Assembly: GCF_001547525.1 (NCBI RefSeq)
Contig: NZ_CM003769.1
Span: forward strand, 806,001 to 870,000
Source: Burkholderia anthina
GTDB taxonomy: Bacteria; Pseudomonadota; Gammaproteobacteria; Burkholderiales; Burkholderiaceae
Length of the DNA: 64,000 nt
Direction of reading: 5' to 3'
Shown here piece by piece: positions 36,983 to 45,135 of the stretch. The notes under the pieces were generated by a model that saw nothing but the letters and a program-made list of their open reading frames with translations, did not search any database and was not told the DNA's origin. The position numbers were made by a program, and so were the translations under genes. Numbering within the stretch: the first letter of the stretch is position 1; every line of letters starts with the position of its first letter.

Positions 36983-38575
36983 CTACGGCGTGCCCTGAAC
37001 CTCGCGCGCGACGCGCTGCAGCAGCGCGTCGAGGACGGCCATTTCGACGGGTTTCACGAGATGGTCGTCGAAGCCCGCGCTTTCGGTGCGCTCGAGATCG
37101 GATGCGCGCGCATGGCCGGACAGCGCGACGCAGGTCGTGTCGCGCAGCGCGTCGATCGCGCGCAGTTCGCGCAGCAGCGTGAAGCCGTCGACGTCCGGCA
37201 TCGTCAGGTCGAGAATCATCAGGTGCGGTGCATAGTCGCGGGCGAGCGCGAGCGCTTCGTTCGCGTTGTACGCGACGCGCGGCGCGTGCCCTTTCAGTTG
37301 CAGCAGCACCGCGAGCGTGTCGGCCGAGTCGCGGTTGTCGTCTACGATGACGATGCGCAGCGGCTCGACGGCCGGCTGCGTGGGCGCGGCAGGCCCGGGC
37401 GCGGCGGCGTGCCCGCCGCGGGCCACCTGCGCGATCGGCAGCCATACCGTGAACGTCGCGCCGTGGCCGGGGCCGTCGCTCTCCGCGACGATCCGCCCGC
37501 CGTGCAGTTCGACGAACGACCGGCAAATCGCGAGACCGAGCCCGAAACCGCCGGACGGGGAGCGGCCCGTCGCGCCTTCCTGTTCGAATAGATCGAAAAT
37601 CGTTTCGAGCGCGCCGGGGGCGATGCCCACGCCGTGATCGACGACGCGGATCGCGACCGACGGCCCTTCGACACGCGCGACGACGTCGATGCGGCCGCCG
37701 TGCGGCGAGAATTTCGACGCGTTGTCGAGCAGGTTGTGCAACACCTGGACGAGCCGTGCGTCGTCGCCGTGCAGCACCACGGAATCGTCCGGCAGGTCGA
37801 CGCGAATCCACTGTCCGCGCGCGGCCAGTTTCGGCTGGACGCTCTCGACGCCGCGGCACACGATGTCCCGCACGGTGGTGGGGCGATCGTCGAGTTCGAC
37901 CTTGCCGGCCGTGATGCGCCCGACGTCGAGCAGATCGTCGACGAGCCGCGTCAGTTGCCCGACCTGGCGGTGTACGGCGTCGCGGCACTGCGCGAGCATG
38001 GGCGGCGGATCGGGCAGGTTCTGCAGCACGCCGACCGAATTGCGCAGCGGCGCGAGATGATTGCGCAGCTCGTGCGCGAGCATCGCGATGAACACGCTGA
38101 GCCGGTGGGTCGACGCTTCGAGCTCCTCGAGCCGCTTGCGCTCGGTCATGTCGCGCGTGATCTTGATGAAGCCGCACAGCGCATGCGTCGCGTCGTACAC
38201 CGGCGTGATCGTCACGCTCGCCCAGAACTGCGTGCCGTCCTTGCGCACGCGCCAGCCTTCGTCCTCGAAGTGGCCCTGCGCGGCGGCCCGCGCGAGCCCG
38301 TGCGCCGGCCGGCCCGCCGCGACCGCGTCGGCCGGGTAGAAACGCGAGAAATGATGGCCGACGATCTCGGCGGCACGGTAGCCCTTGATGCGCTCCGCAC
38401 CGGCGTTCCAGGTCGCGACGTTGCCGTGCGGGTCGAGCATGAACACCGCGTAGTCGGTGATCGACTCCACCACGGTCTGGAACCGGAATTCGGCGAAGCG
38501 ATGCAGCAGATCCCGCGCGCCGGGCGAGCTGGCGGGCGGTGGATGCGGGTGAAGATCGGCGTCGTCTTTCTTCAT
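36983..38575 (-). CDS. Soluble PAS hybrid histidine kinase
   Basis: A 530-residue hybrid kinase with no membrane segment. Order: PAS (about 30-145: ITDYAVFMLDPHGNVATWNA; GHHFSRFYPAD), HisKA with the phospho-His in LAHELRNHLAPL near residue 170, HATPase_c (N box LLDNASKFSPHGG; GGFGLGLAICRSF), a linker, then a receiver (about 400-520: IVIVDDNRDSADTL; phospho-Asp in LMILDLTMPDVDG; Lys in LVKPVEM). It converges on the copper-protein gene. It may feed the sigma-54 response regulator at 52599, but hybrid kinases need a phosphotransfer partner, not seen here. Confidence 0.92.
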   Translation of the reverse strand: MKKDDADLHPHPPPASSPGARDLLHRFAEFRFQTVVESITDYAVFMLDPHGNVATWNAGAERIKGYRAAEIVGHHFSRFYPADAVAAGRPAHGLARAAAQGHFEDEGWRVRKDGTQFWASVTITPVYDATHALCGFIKITRDMTERKRLEELEASTHRLSVFIAMLAHELRNHLAPLRNSVGVLQNLPDPPPMLAQCRDAVHRQVGQLTRLVDDLLDVGRITAGKVELDDRPTTVRDIVCRGVESVQPKLAARGQWIRVDLPDDSVVLHGDDARLVQVLHNLLDNASKFSPHGGRIDVVARVEGPSVAIRVVDHGVGIAPGALETIFDLFEQEGATGRSPSGGFGLGLAICRSFVELHGGRIVAESDGPGHGATFTVWLPIAQVARGGHAAAPGPAAPTQPAVEPLRIVIVDDNRDSADTLAVLLQLKGHAPRVAYNANEALALARDYAPHLMILDLTMPDVDGFTLLRELRAIDALRDTTCVALSGHARASDLERTESAGFDDHLVKPVEMAVLDALLQRVAREVQGTP

Positions 38576-38759
38576 CGGGGCAGCAGGTCGGAAACGCGGG
38601 GGCCGCACGCCGCCCGACCGCCGCCGGGCAAGCCCGTGGCGGCCATACGGTCGATTGGCACGTCCGAAAGAATAAAGGAACTCGATTCAGCTGATCAATG
38701 GGTGCGCATCGGCCGTGCCGTGCAGCGTGCCGGCGACGGCGGGGCGCCAGCGGCCGGCG

Positions 38760-38775
38760 CGGCATGCCGATTGCA
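38760..38775 (+). promoter_or_regulatory. Candidate sigma-54 promoter ahead of the acidic protein gene
   Basis: CGGCATG, CCGA, TTGCA: GG and GC are 10 bases apart, with 5 of 7 and 5 of 5 matches to TGGCACG-N4-TTGCW. 76 bases before the ATG at 38852. The core GGCATGCCGATTGC recurs on the other strand at 60483-60498. Confidence 0.5.
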
Positions 38776-38851
38776 CGACCGGGGCAGTACGCCTGCCGGG
38801 CGGCGGCCATCCGGCCGGTCGCCCGGCGGCGAGCCAGGCAAGGAGGCCGAC

Positions 38852-39205
38852 ATGAACAGCACGCTGAATCCCGACAACGAACCGGCCGGCCCGGACGACG
38901 ACAACGCCAGCCGCGGCCGCGACGGCCGCGCGCTCGGCCCGAGCGACTCGTCCGACAGCGGCAGCGACACGGCGGGCGCGCGGCGCCATCCGTTCGACGT
39001 CGATTCGCCGCTGGACGACCACGCGCTCGAACGCGGCGACGCGTCGCTCGACACCGACACGGACCGCGCGGGCACCGGCGAGCGCGCGTCGGCGGACGGC
39101 GACTCGACGCTCGAGGAGGGCGCCGACATCGAGCCGGACCGCACCGAGCGGTTGAGCGAGCCCGGCCGCATCGACGAATCGGACGACCCGGACGACGTGC
39201 CGTGA
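38852..39205 (+). CDS. Highly acidic disordered protein (117 aa)
   Basis: A 117-residue hydrophilic protein rich in Asp, Glu, Ser and Gly (NSTLNPDNEPAGPDDDN; SDSSDSGSDTAGARRHPFDV; GRIDESDDPDDVP). No hydrophobic core is present, so it is predicted to be disordered. AGGAGG sits 7 bases before the ATG and a sigma-54-type site 76 bases before. Composition recalls desiccation- or stress-related hydrophilins, but I cannot assign a family. Confidence 0.65.
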   Translation: MNSTLNPDNEPAGPDDDNASRGRDGRALGPSDSSDSGSDTAGARRHPFDVDSPLDDHALERGDASLDTDTDRAGTGERASADGDSTLEEGADIEPDRTERLSEPGRIDESDDPDDVP

Positions 39206-39302
39206 CGCCCGGCACGCAAAAACTGCAATCGCGTTGCAGATTGGGGCGCATGACGGTGTCCCCGCGCTGCGACGCGCAACCATCGCGGTCCGGCAACTAC
39301 GC

Positions 39303-39318
39303 CGGCACGCGATTTGCG
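39303..39318 (+). promoter_or_regulatory. Candidate sigma-54 promoter of the BON/ABC-receiver operon
   Basis: CGGCACG, CGAT, TTGCG: 6 of 7 and 4 of 5 matches with the right 10-base GG-GC gap, 72 bases before the BON gene at 39390. Nearly the same sequence stands ahead of the other BON gene at 60606. Confidence 0.6.
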
Positions 39319-39389
39319 TCGCCCCGACCGACGCGCGCGGCGACGCGGCTTGGCGCCGTGCGCGGCGCAGGCGATCAAGGAGAGACACG

Positions 39390-40238
39390 ATGCAACGACG
39401 ATATCCCGGACGGTACGGCGAGCGTGGCGGCCCGCCCGACTGGCACGCGCGCGACGAACGCGCGTACCGGGGCGCTGGCGAGCGCGGCATCCCGGACGAT
39501 CCGGCACGATGGCCGGAAGAGGACGACGAATCGGCTTACCGCCGCTTCGCGAGCGAGGACGTGGGCCCGGAAGACTGGGGCAGCGAATGGACCGAGCGCG
39601 CGGCGCGGCCGGCCGAGCAGCGGCGCGGCGCGGCCGACGCGGACCGGCAGGGCGGCGCGCGCCCGCCGGCGCGGGACGCCGAGCGTGGCTACGGCGAACC
39701 GGGCCGCCGCGTGGAGGGCCGTGAAGGCCGCTATGGCGGCGAGCGCCCGGAATGGCGCGACCAGTACCGGATGAGCGGGTACGGCGGCGAGCGCGATGGC
39801 GGCGACCCGCGCTACGGCGGCGCCCCCGATCTGTCGCGTTTCGGCGGGGATGCCGAACGCGATGCGCTGCGCCGTCGGCGCGGGCCGAAAGGCTATACGC
39901 GCTCGGACGAGCGGATTCGCGAGGACGTATGCGAGCGGCTCGCGCATGCGCTGGAGATCGACGTGAGCGACGTCACCGTGCAGGTGACCGACGGTCGCGT
40001 CGAGCTGGACGGCACGGTGCCGGTACGCTGGATGAAGCACGGCATCGAGGATCTGGCCGACGGCTGCCTCGGCGTGCGCGACGTCGAGAATCGCGTGCGC
40101 GTGCGCCGCGAAGGCGAACACGATACGGGCATGGTGCTGCATCCGCACCAGCGGACCGTCACGCCCACGCAGCCCGCCGCGCGTGATCCCGAGCCCGGCA
40201 CCGTCGTCGGCGGCCGGGAGCGCGAACCGCGCCACTGA
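39390..40238 (+). CDS. BON-domain protein with long Arg/Gly/Glu-rich N terminus
   Basis: A 282-residue protein. Residues 1-165 are low-complexity and rich in Arg, Gly, Glu, Tyr and Pro (repeats such as RYGGERPEWRDQYR), probably disordered. Residues 170-245 form a BON domain (IREDVCERLAHALEIDVSDV, then VTDGRVELDGTVPVRWMKHG), a fold thought to bind phospholipid or envelope structures. No signal peptide is visible. AAGGAGAG lies 7 bases before the ATG. It precedes the ABC-receiver fusion by 47 bases, so they share a transcript. Confidence 0.82.
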   Translation: MQRRYPGRYGERGGPPDWHARDERAYRGAGERGIPDDPARWPEEDDESAYRRFASEDVGPEDWGSEWTERAARPAEQRRGAADADRQGGARPPARDAERGYGEPGRRVEGREGRYGGERPEWRDQYRMSGYGGERDGGDPRYGGAPDLSRFGGDAERDALRRRRGPKGYTRSDERIREDVCERLAHALEIDVSDVTVQVTDGRVELDGTVPVRWMKHGIEDLADGCLGVRDVENRVRVRREGEHDTGMVLHPHQRTVTPTQPAARDPEPGTVVGGREREPRH

Positions 40239-40285
40239 CTGCCCGTGCGTGAAACGGCGCGCCCCCGACCGCGAGCACTGCCTGC

Positions 40286-43090
40286 ATGACGACCGGAATC
40301 GACGAGACGCCAATCAAGGACCGTGATGCGGCCGCGGGCCGCGAGCGCCGGCAGCGCCGGGACGAGCGTGGCTTGAGGCTCAGGATCGCCGTCGAACTCT
40401 GGCGCGCGATCTGGCGTTACCGCGCGCGCGTGGTGGCGGCGGTCGTCCTGCTGGTGCTCGCGAAAGCGGCGGCCGTCTCGGTGCCGCTGCTGCTCAAGGA
40501 CATCGTGGACGGTTTCGGCCGCGCGGCCGCCCAGCCCGTCGCGTGGCCGGTGCTGCTGCTGTTCGCGTACGCGGTGGTGCGCTTCGCGTCGAACGCGCTG
40601 AACGAAGCGCGCGACATGACGTTCGTGCAGGTCACGCAGCATACGGTCGCGTCGTTTACCGTGCGCACGTTCGGCCACCTGCACCGGCTCGGCGCGCGCT
40701 TTCATGCGCGGCGCGAGACGGGCGCCGTCGTGCGCGATCTCGAGAAAGGCACGGCCGGCATCGGTTATCTGCTCGGCGTCGCGGTGTTTACGGTCGTGCC
40801 GACGGCCATCGAGATCGGCTCGGTGCTCGTGATCGTGATCAGCAAGTACGGCGGCGGCTTTACCGCGATCATTTTCGTCACGTTCGCCGTCTATGCCGCG
40901 TATACGGTCGTATTCACGCGCCGCCGCATGCGTTACCAGCGGCGCGTCAATGCGCTGGAAGCCGAGTCGAATTCGCGCGTGGTCGACAGCCTGCTGAACG
41001 TCGACACGGTCAAGTACTTCGCGCGCGAGGACGTCGAGCGCGACCGGCTCGACCGCGTGCTCGACGCGTGGCGCGAAGCCGGCGTGGACAACCAGTACGC
41101 GCTGTCGACGCTGCATATCGGGCAGAGCGCGTGCATCGGCGCGGGGATCGCGGCGGTGATGCTGCTCGCGGGCCAGCAGGTCGCGCGCGGTGCGCTGACG
41201 GTCGGGGATCTCGTGCTGATCAACGCGTACATCATCCAGATCAGCCTGCCGCTGAATGCGCTCGGCTTCGTGTTCCGCGAGGCGAACGACGCGATGACGA
41301 ACATCGAGCGGCTGTTCGGGCTGCTCGACGCGCGCGGCAAGCCGGGCGAGGACGGCGATGCGCCGGGCGCGCAGCCGCTCGTGGTGCGCGGCGGCGCGAT
41401 CGAGTTCGAGCACGTCGATTTCGGCTACGAGCCGAGCCGGCAGATCCTGTCCGACGTGTCGTTCCGCATCGAGCCCGGGCAGACGGTCGCCGTGGTCGGC
41501 GGCAGCGGCTCGGGCAAATCGACGCTCGCGCGGCTGCTGTTCCGGCTGTATCAGCCCGATGCGGGCACGATCCGCATCGACGGCCAGGACTTGCGGCTCG
41601 TCACCGAGCGCAGCCTGCGCGATGCGCTCGGCATCGTCCCGCAGGACACCATCCTGTTCAACGACACGCTCGCGTACAACATCGCGTACGGCAAGCGCGA
41701 CGCGACCCGCGGCGAAGTGATCGCGGCCGCGCGCGGCGCGCAGCTCGACACGTTCATCGAGCGGCTGCCCGATGCGTACGACACGCGCGTCGGCGAGCGC
41801 GGCGTGCGGCTGTCGGGCGGCGAGCGGCAGCGGGTCGCGATCGCGCGCGCGTTGCTGAAGGCGCCGCCGATCGTCGTGTTCGACGAGGCGACGTCGGCGC
41901 TCGACACGCGCTCGGAGCGTGCGATCCAGCAGGAGCTGATGCGCGTCGCGCGGCATCGCACGAGCCTCATCATCGCGCACCGGCTGTCGACGATCGTCGA
42001 TGCCGATCGCATCCTCGTGATGGAGCACGGCCGGCTCGTCGAGCACGGCACCCACGACGAACTGCTCGAAAGCGGCGGCGTGTATGCGCAGATGTGGTCG
42101 CTGCAGGCGAAGCAGCGCGAACTCGAACGCACGGAGGCGAAGTTCGCGCGGCAGCCGGTGCGCATCAATCCGCTCGTGTCGCAGGTGCTCGATTCGCTGG
42201 CGGAGGCGGCCGCGCAGCGCGGCGTGCCGGTGTTCCGCCATCTGTCGGACGAGGATCTCGTCGTCGAGGCCGATCCGGCCGCGCTGCGGCGCTTCGTGTG
42301 GGAACTGTGCCGCGGTGCGGTCGACGCGAGCCGCGGCGGGCAACTCGAGGTGCGCACGGGGCGCCACGATCCGGAAGCGCGGATCACGATCGCATGCGCG
42401 GGCGTCGACGCAACCGAGCTGTCGCTGATCGATCTCGAACGATTGCAGGACGCGATCGAGGACGCCGGCGGCTACGTCGTGCGCGAACGCGACGACGTCG
42501 GCGTGAAGCTGCACCTGTCACTGCCGATCTGCGCGGTGGCGCCGGCGTCGATGCAACCCGGCGACGCCGTGCCGCGTGCGGGCGCCGGTGCGCCGGGCGC
42601 GGCCAAGCCGCTCGACGGCCTGCGCATCGCGTGCGTGGACGACCACGACGAGGCGCGCGACGCGCTCGGCGCGCTGCTGAAGGTGGCCGGCGCCGACGTG
42701 CGCGCGTATGCGTCGGGCCAGGCGTTGCTGGACGACCTGTGGCGCGCGCGCCGCGCCGACTGGCCGGCGCTGCTCGTCTGCGACATCGACCTCGGCGACG
42801 ATGAGGAGGACGGCTACACGGTGATGTCGCGCGTGCGCCAGCTCGACGCCGCACGCGATCGCGACGGCCGCGCGCCGCTGGAGGCGCTGGCCCTGTCCGG
42901 CCATGCGCGCGATCACGACCGCGCGCGCGCGGTCGAAGCCGGTTTCCACGCGTACCTGACCAAGCCCGCGGTAGCGGCCGACCTGATCGCGGCGTTGCGT
43001 GCGCTCGCGTTTTCCTCCGGAGAAATCCATGCCGAACCTTCTGAATCCGACGACACCCGAAGCCCCGAACGCGGCGCGTCGCGGCGGTAG
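40286..43090 (+). CDS. ATM1-type ABC exporter fused to a degenerate kinase ATPase-like region and a receiver domain
   Basis: A 934-residue protein; ATM1/HMT1-type exporters are normally about 600. Order: six-helix membrane domain (about 35-330), ABC ATPase with Walker A GGSGSGKST (405-413), signature LSGGERQR (about 510) and Walker B IVVFDEATSALD; then residues 620-755 resemble a histidine-kinase ATPase domain (INPLVSQVLDSLAEAAAQRG; ALRRFVWELCRGAVDASRGG) but without the N-box Asn and Gly boxes; then a full receiver at 775-905, with acidic pair VDDHDE, phospho-Asp833 in CDIDLG and Lys893 in LTKP. There is no frameshift. It implies transport tuned by phosphorylation, or a signalling use of an exporter frame. 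Confidence 0.92.
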   Translation: MTTGIDETPIKDRDAAAGRERRQRRDERGLRLRIAVELWRAIWRYRARVVAAVVLLVLAKAAAVSVPLLLKDIVDGFGRAAAQPVAWPVLLLFAYAVVRFASNALNEARDMTFVQVTQHTVASFTVRTFGHLHRLGARFHARRETGAVVRDLEKGTAGIGYLLGVAVFTVVPTAIEIGSVLVIVISKYGGGFTAIIFVTFAVYAAYTVVFTRRRMRYQRRVNALEAESNSRVVDSLLNVDTVKYFAREDVERDRLDRVLDAWREAGVDNQYALSTLHIGQSACIGAGIAAVMLLAGQQVARGALTVGDLVLINAYIIQISLPLNALGFVFREANDAMTNIERLFGLLDARGKPGEDGDAPGAQPLVVRGGAIEFEHVDFGYEPSRQILSDVSFRIEPGQTVAVVGGSGSGKSTLARLLFRLYQPDAGTIRIDGQDLRLVTERSLRDALGIVPQDTILFNDTLAYNIAYGKRDATRGEVIAAARGAQLDTFIERLPDAYDTRVGERGVRLSGGERQRVAIARALLKAPPIVVFDEATSALDTRSERAIQQELMRVARHRTSLIIAHRLSTIVDADRILVMEHGRLVEHGTHDELLESGGVYAQMWSLQAKQRELERTEAKFARQPVRINPLVSQVLDSLAEAAAQRGVPVFRHLSDEDLVVEADPAALRRFVWELCRGAVDASRGGQLEVRTGRHDPEARITIACAGVDATELSLIDLERLQDAIEDAGGYVVRERDDVGVKLHLSLPICAVAPASMQPGDAVPRAGAGAPGAAKPLDGLRIACVDDHDEARDALGALLKVAGADVRAYASGQALLDDLWRARRADWPALLVCDIDLGDDEEDGYTVMSRVRQLDAARDRDGRAPLEALALSGHARDHDRARAVEAGFHAYLTKPAVAADLIAALRALAFSSGEIHAEPSESDDTRSPERGASRR

Positions 43091-43559
43091 TGCGTTCGCC
43101 GACCGCCAGGCCGCGGTGGCGGCCGTCGAGCTGCTGTTGCCGACCTTGTCCGCCGCGCTGCAAAGCGATTTCGTCGGCGACAGCGGCTGCCTGCACATCG
43201 TGATCATGGACCCGGCGCTCGGGCCGCGCGACGCGGCGTTCGAGGACGCGATCCTGTATGAGTTTTCGCTGCCCGACCCGAAGGACTGGGACGCCGACTA
43301 CCGCGCCTACGCGCGCGCCAAGGCGCGGCTGTCGTGGGAAACGGGCCGCGACGGGCATGTCGTGCAGGCGCTGGAGCCGTACCGGCTGCGCGCGGGCGAC
43401 ACGAACCTGTGGGGCGGCGTCGCGCTCGGCGGCATCGTGGTGGGCGTGTCGGGTGCGCAGCCGTGGTTCGACGAGGCGTTCGCGGGCTGCATCGCGCATT
43501 GCCTGCGTGCGCTCGCGAAGCACCGCGCGCAGGCGACGCCCGACGCGCTCGCGATCTGA
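43029..43559 (+). CDS. GlcG/HbpS-like protein overlapping the ABC-receiver gene
   Basis: A 176-residue soluble protein starting inside the end of the ABC-receiver gene (62-base overlap) with GGAGAA before its ATG. The layout, a helix (DRQAAVAAVELLLPTLSAAL), then LHIVIMDPALGP, KARLSWETGR and a Gly-rich NLWGGVALGGIVVGVSGAQP strand-turn, recalls the GlcG/HbpS fold that binds haem or small ligands, but the match is distant. The deep overlap means tight translational coupling, so it may sense or bind what the exporter handles. Confidence 0.6.
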   Translation: MPNLLNPTTPEAPNAARRGGSAFADRQAAVAAVELLLPTLSAALQSDFVGDSGCLHIVIMDPALGPRDAAFEDAILYEFSLPDPKDWDADYRAYARAKARLSWETGRDGHVVQALEPYRLRAGDTNLWGGVALGGIVVGVSGAQPWFDEAFAGCIAHCLRALAKHRAQATPDALAI

Positions 43560-43619
43560 GGGGGCCCCCCGGTGGGGCCGCCCAGATCGGGCCGACCACG
43601 CGCGGCCGCCCGGACCCGT

Positions 43620-43640
43620 TTTTACAGCCGGTTATAAAAA
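43620..43640. repeat. Imperfect AT-flanked palindrome ahead of the glycan cluster
   Basis: TTTTACAGCCGG followed by TTATAAAA forms a dyad with 16 of 20 symmetric positions. It lies about 50 bases upstream of the sigma-54 site at 43690, where an enhancer-binding protein could act. Confidence 0.35.
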
Positions 43641-43689
43641 AGCCAGCGCGCGCATGCAGTAGCCCGATGTGGCGCATGCGTGCGCAGGC

Positions 43690-43705
43690 CGGCACGGTTT
43701 TCGCT
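43690..43705 (+). promoter_or_regulatory. Candidate sigma-54 promoter of the glycan operon
   Basis: CGGCACG, GTTT, TCGCT: 6 of 7 at -24 and 4 of 5 at -12, correct gap, 79 bases before the GTG of the SDR gene that opens the operon. Confidence 0.5.
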
Positions 43706-43783
43706 GTACCTCATGCACGGACGGTTGTCGCGACAAGTGTCGCCGTCAGCCGGATTGTTTTCCGACATCGACAGGAGGTGCAG

Positions 43784-44533
43784 GTGAACGCGACTCACGA
43801 TCCAGCCAGACCGCCGCTCGCCGGCCGGACCGCACTCGTGACCGGGGGCGGCCGCGGCCTCGGCGAAGCCATTTGCGAGGAGTTGGCGCGGCACGGCGCG
43901 CATGTGGTCGTCGCCGATCTCGACGGCGACCGCGCGGCGGCCGTCGCGCAGCGGCTCGAACGGCACGGCGGGCAGGCGGTGGGCCGGCCGCTCGACGTGC
44001 GCGACGAGGCATCGGTGCTGCAGGTCATGCACGATGCGCGCGAGTCGCTCGGCGATCTCGACGTGATCGTGAACAACGCGGCGATCGACGTGACCGCGCC
44101 GATCGACGACGTGAGCGTCGACGCATGGCAGCAGGTGCTGATGACGAACCTGTTCGGCCCGTACCTGATGTGCCATGCGGCCGTGCCGATGATGAAGGCG
44201 CGCGGCAACGGGCACATCGTCAACATCGCGTCGACCGCGTCGAAGCGGGCATGGCCGAACGCGTCCGCGTATCACGCGACGAAGTGGGGGCTGCTCGGGC
44301 TGTCGCACGCGCTGCATGCCGAACTGCGGCCGAGCGGCGTGTGCGTGTCGGCGATCGTCGCGGGCGGGATGCGCACGCCGTTCCTGCTCGATCGCTTTCC
44401 GGACATCGACGAGGACACGCTGCAGCCGCCCGAGCACGTCGCGGCCGCCGTGCGCTTCGTGCTGACGCAGCCGCCGGGCACCGTGGTGCCGGAGCTGATG
44501 GTGCTGCCGATGAAGGAGACGTCATGGCCCTGA
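43784..44533 (+). CDS. Short-chain dehydrogenase/reductase opening the glycan operon
   Basis: A 249-residue classical SDR. NAD(P) site TALVTGGGRGLGEAIC near residue 17, NNAA at about 90, catalytic Ser in NIASTAS and YHATK at about 165. The Asp after the second strand (VVVADLDGD) favours NAD. The GTG start has AGGAGG 5 bases away. It overlaps the next gene by 10 bases. It probably oxidises or reduces a sugar or nucleotide sugar for the glycan, but the substrate cannot be read from sequence. Confidence 0.88.
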   Translation: MNATHDPARPPLAGRTALVTGGGRGLGEAICEELARHGAHVVVADLDGDRAAAVAQRLERHGGQAVGRPLDVRDEASVLQVMHDARESLGDLDVIVNNAAIDVTAPIDDVSVDAWQQVLMTNLFGPYLMCHAAVPMMKARGNGHIVNIASTASKRAWPNASAYHATKWGLLGLSHALHAELRPSGVCVSAIVAGGMRTPFLLDRFPDIDEDTLQPPEHVAAAVRFVLTQPPGTVVPELMVLPMKETSWP

Positions 44534-45135
44534 AGCGCGAACGGCGGCTGCCCGGCGCGGTGCTGCTCGACAAGGACGGCACGCTGCTCGACGACGTGCC
44601 GTACAACGTCGATCCCGCGCGCATGCGTCTCGCGCCGGGCGCGGCGCGCGCGCTGCGCACGCTCGGCGCGACCGGCATGCCGCTGGCGGTCGTATCGAAC
44701 CAGTCGGGCATCGCGCTCGGCCGCTTTACCGAAAACGAGCTTGGCGCGGTCCGCCAGCGTCTCGCCGAACTGTTCGAAGCGAACGGCGCGACGCTGGCGG
44801 ATTTTTTTTACTGCCCGCATCACCCGCAGGGCAGCGTGCCGCGCTATAGCTTCGAGTGCATCTGCCGCAAGCCGCGCCCGGGCATGCTGCGCCGCGCGCT
44901 GGCCGCGCTCGGCGCCGTGCCGGAATGGAGCTGGATGATCGGCGACATTCTCGACGACGTCGAAGCCGGCCGCACCGCGCGCTGCGGCACGATCCTCGTC
45001 GACCGCGGCCACGAGACGGAATGGCGTGTCGACGCGGCGCGCACGCCGCACCACGTCGTCGATCGCGTCGACCTGGCCGCCGACATCGTCGTGCGCGAAG
45101 CCGTGCGCCGGCACGGCGCGTGGGTGCGGCAATGA
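44524..45135 (+). CDS. GmhB-like HAD-IIIA sugar phosphatase
   Basis: A 203-residue HAD phosphatase of the heptose-1,7-bisphosphate 7-phosphatase/histidinol-phosphatase group. Catalytic DxD is in LLDKDGTLLDD; the zinc-binding loop CPHHP, then CICRKPRPGM, is characteristic of GmhB; the second Asp motif is WMIGDILDDVEAG. GmhB removes the 7-phosphate from a heptose bisphosphate on the way to ADP- or GDP-heptose. With two GT9 (heptosyltransferase-type) genes following, a heptose-containing product is plausible. It overlaps the GT9 gene by 4 bases. Confidence 0.88.
   Translation: MALKRERRLPGAVLLDKDGTLLDDVPYNVDPARMRLAPGAARALRTLGATGMPLAVVSNQSGIALGRFTENELGAVRQRLAELFEANGATLADFFYCPHHPQGSVPRYSFECICRKPRPGMLRRALAALGAVPEWSWMIGDILDDVEAGRTARCGTILVDRGHETEWRVDAARTPHHVVDRVDLAADIVVREAVRRHGAWVRQ

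Noticed and set aside
39893..42514. 873-codon minus-strand frame opposite the ABC-receiver fusion
   Set aside because: Shadow frame; no ribosome site and no domain, whereas the plus strand shows complete ABC and receiver motifs.
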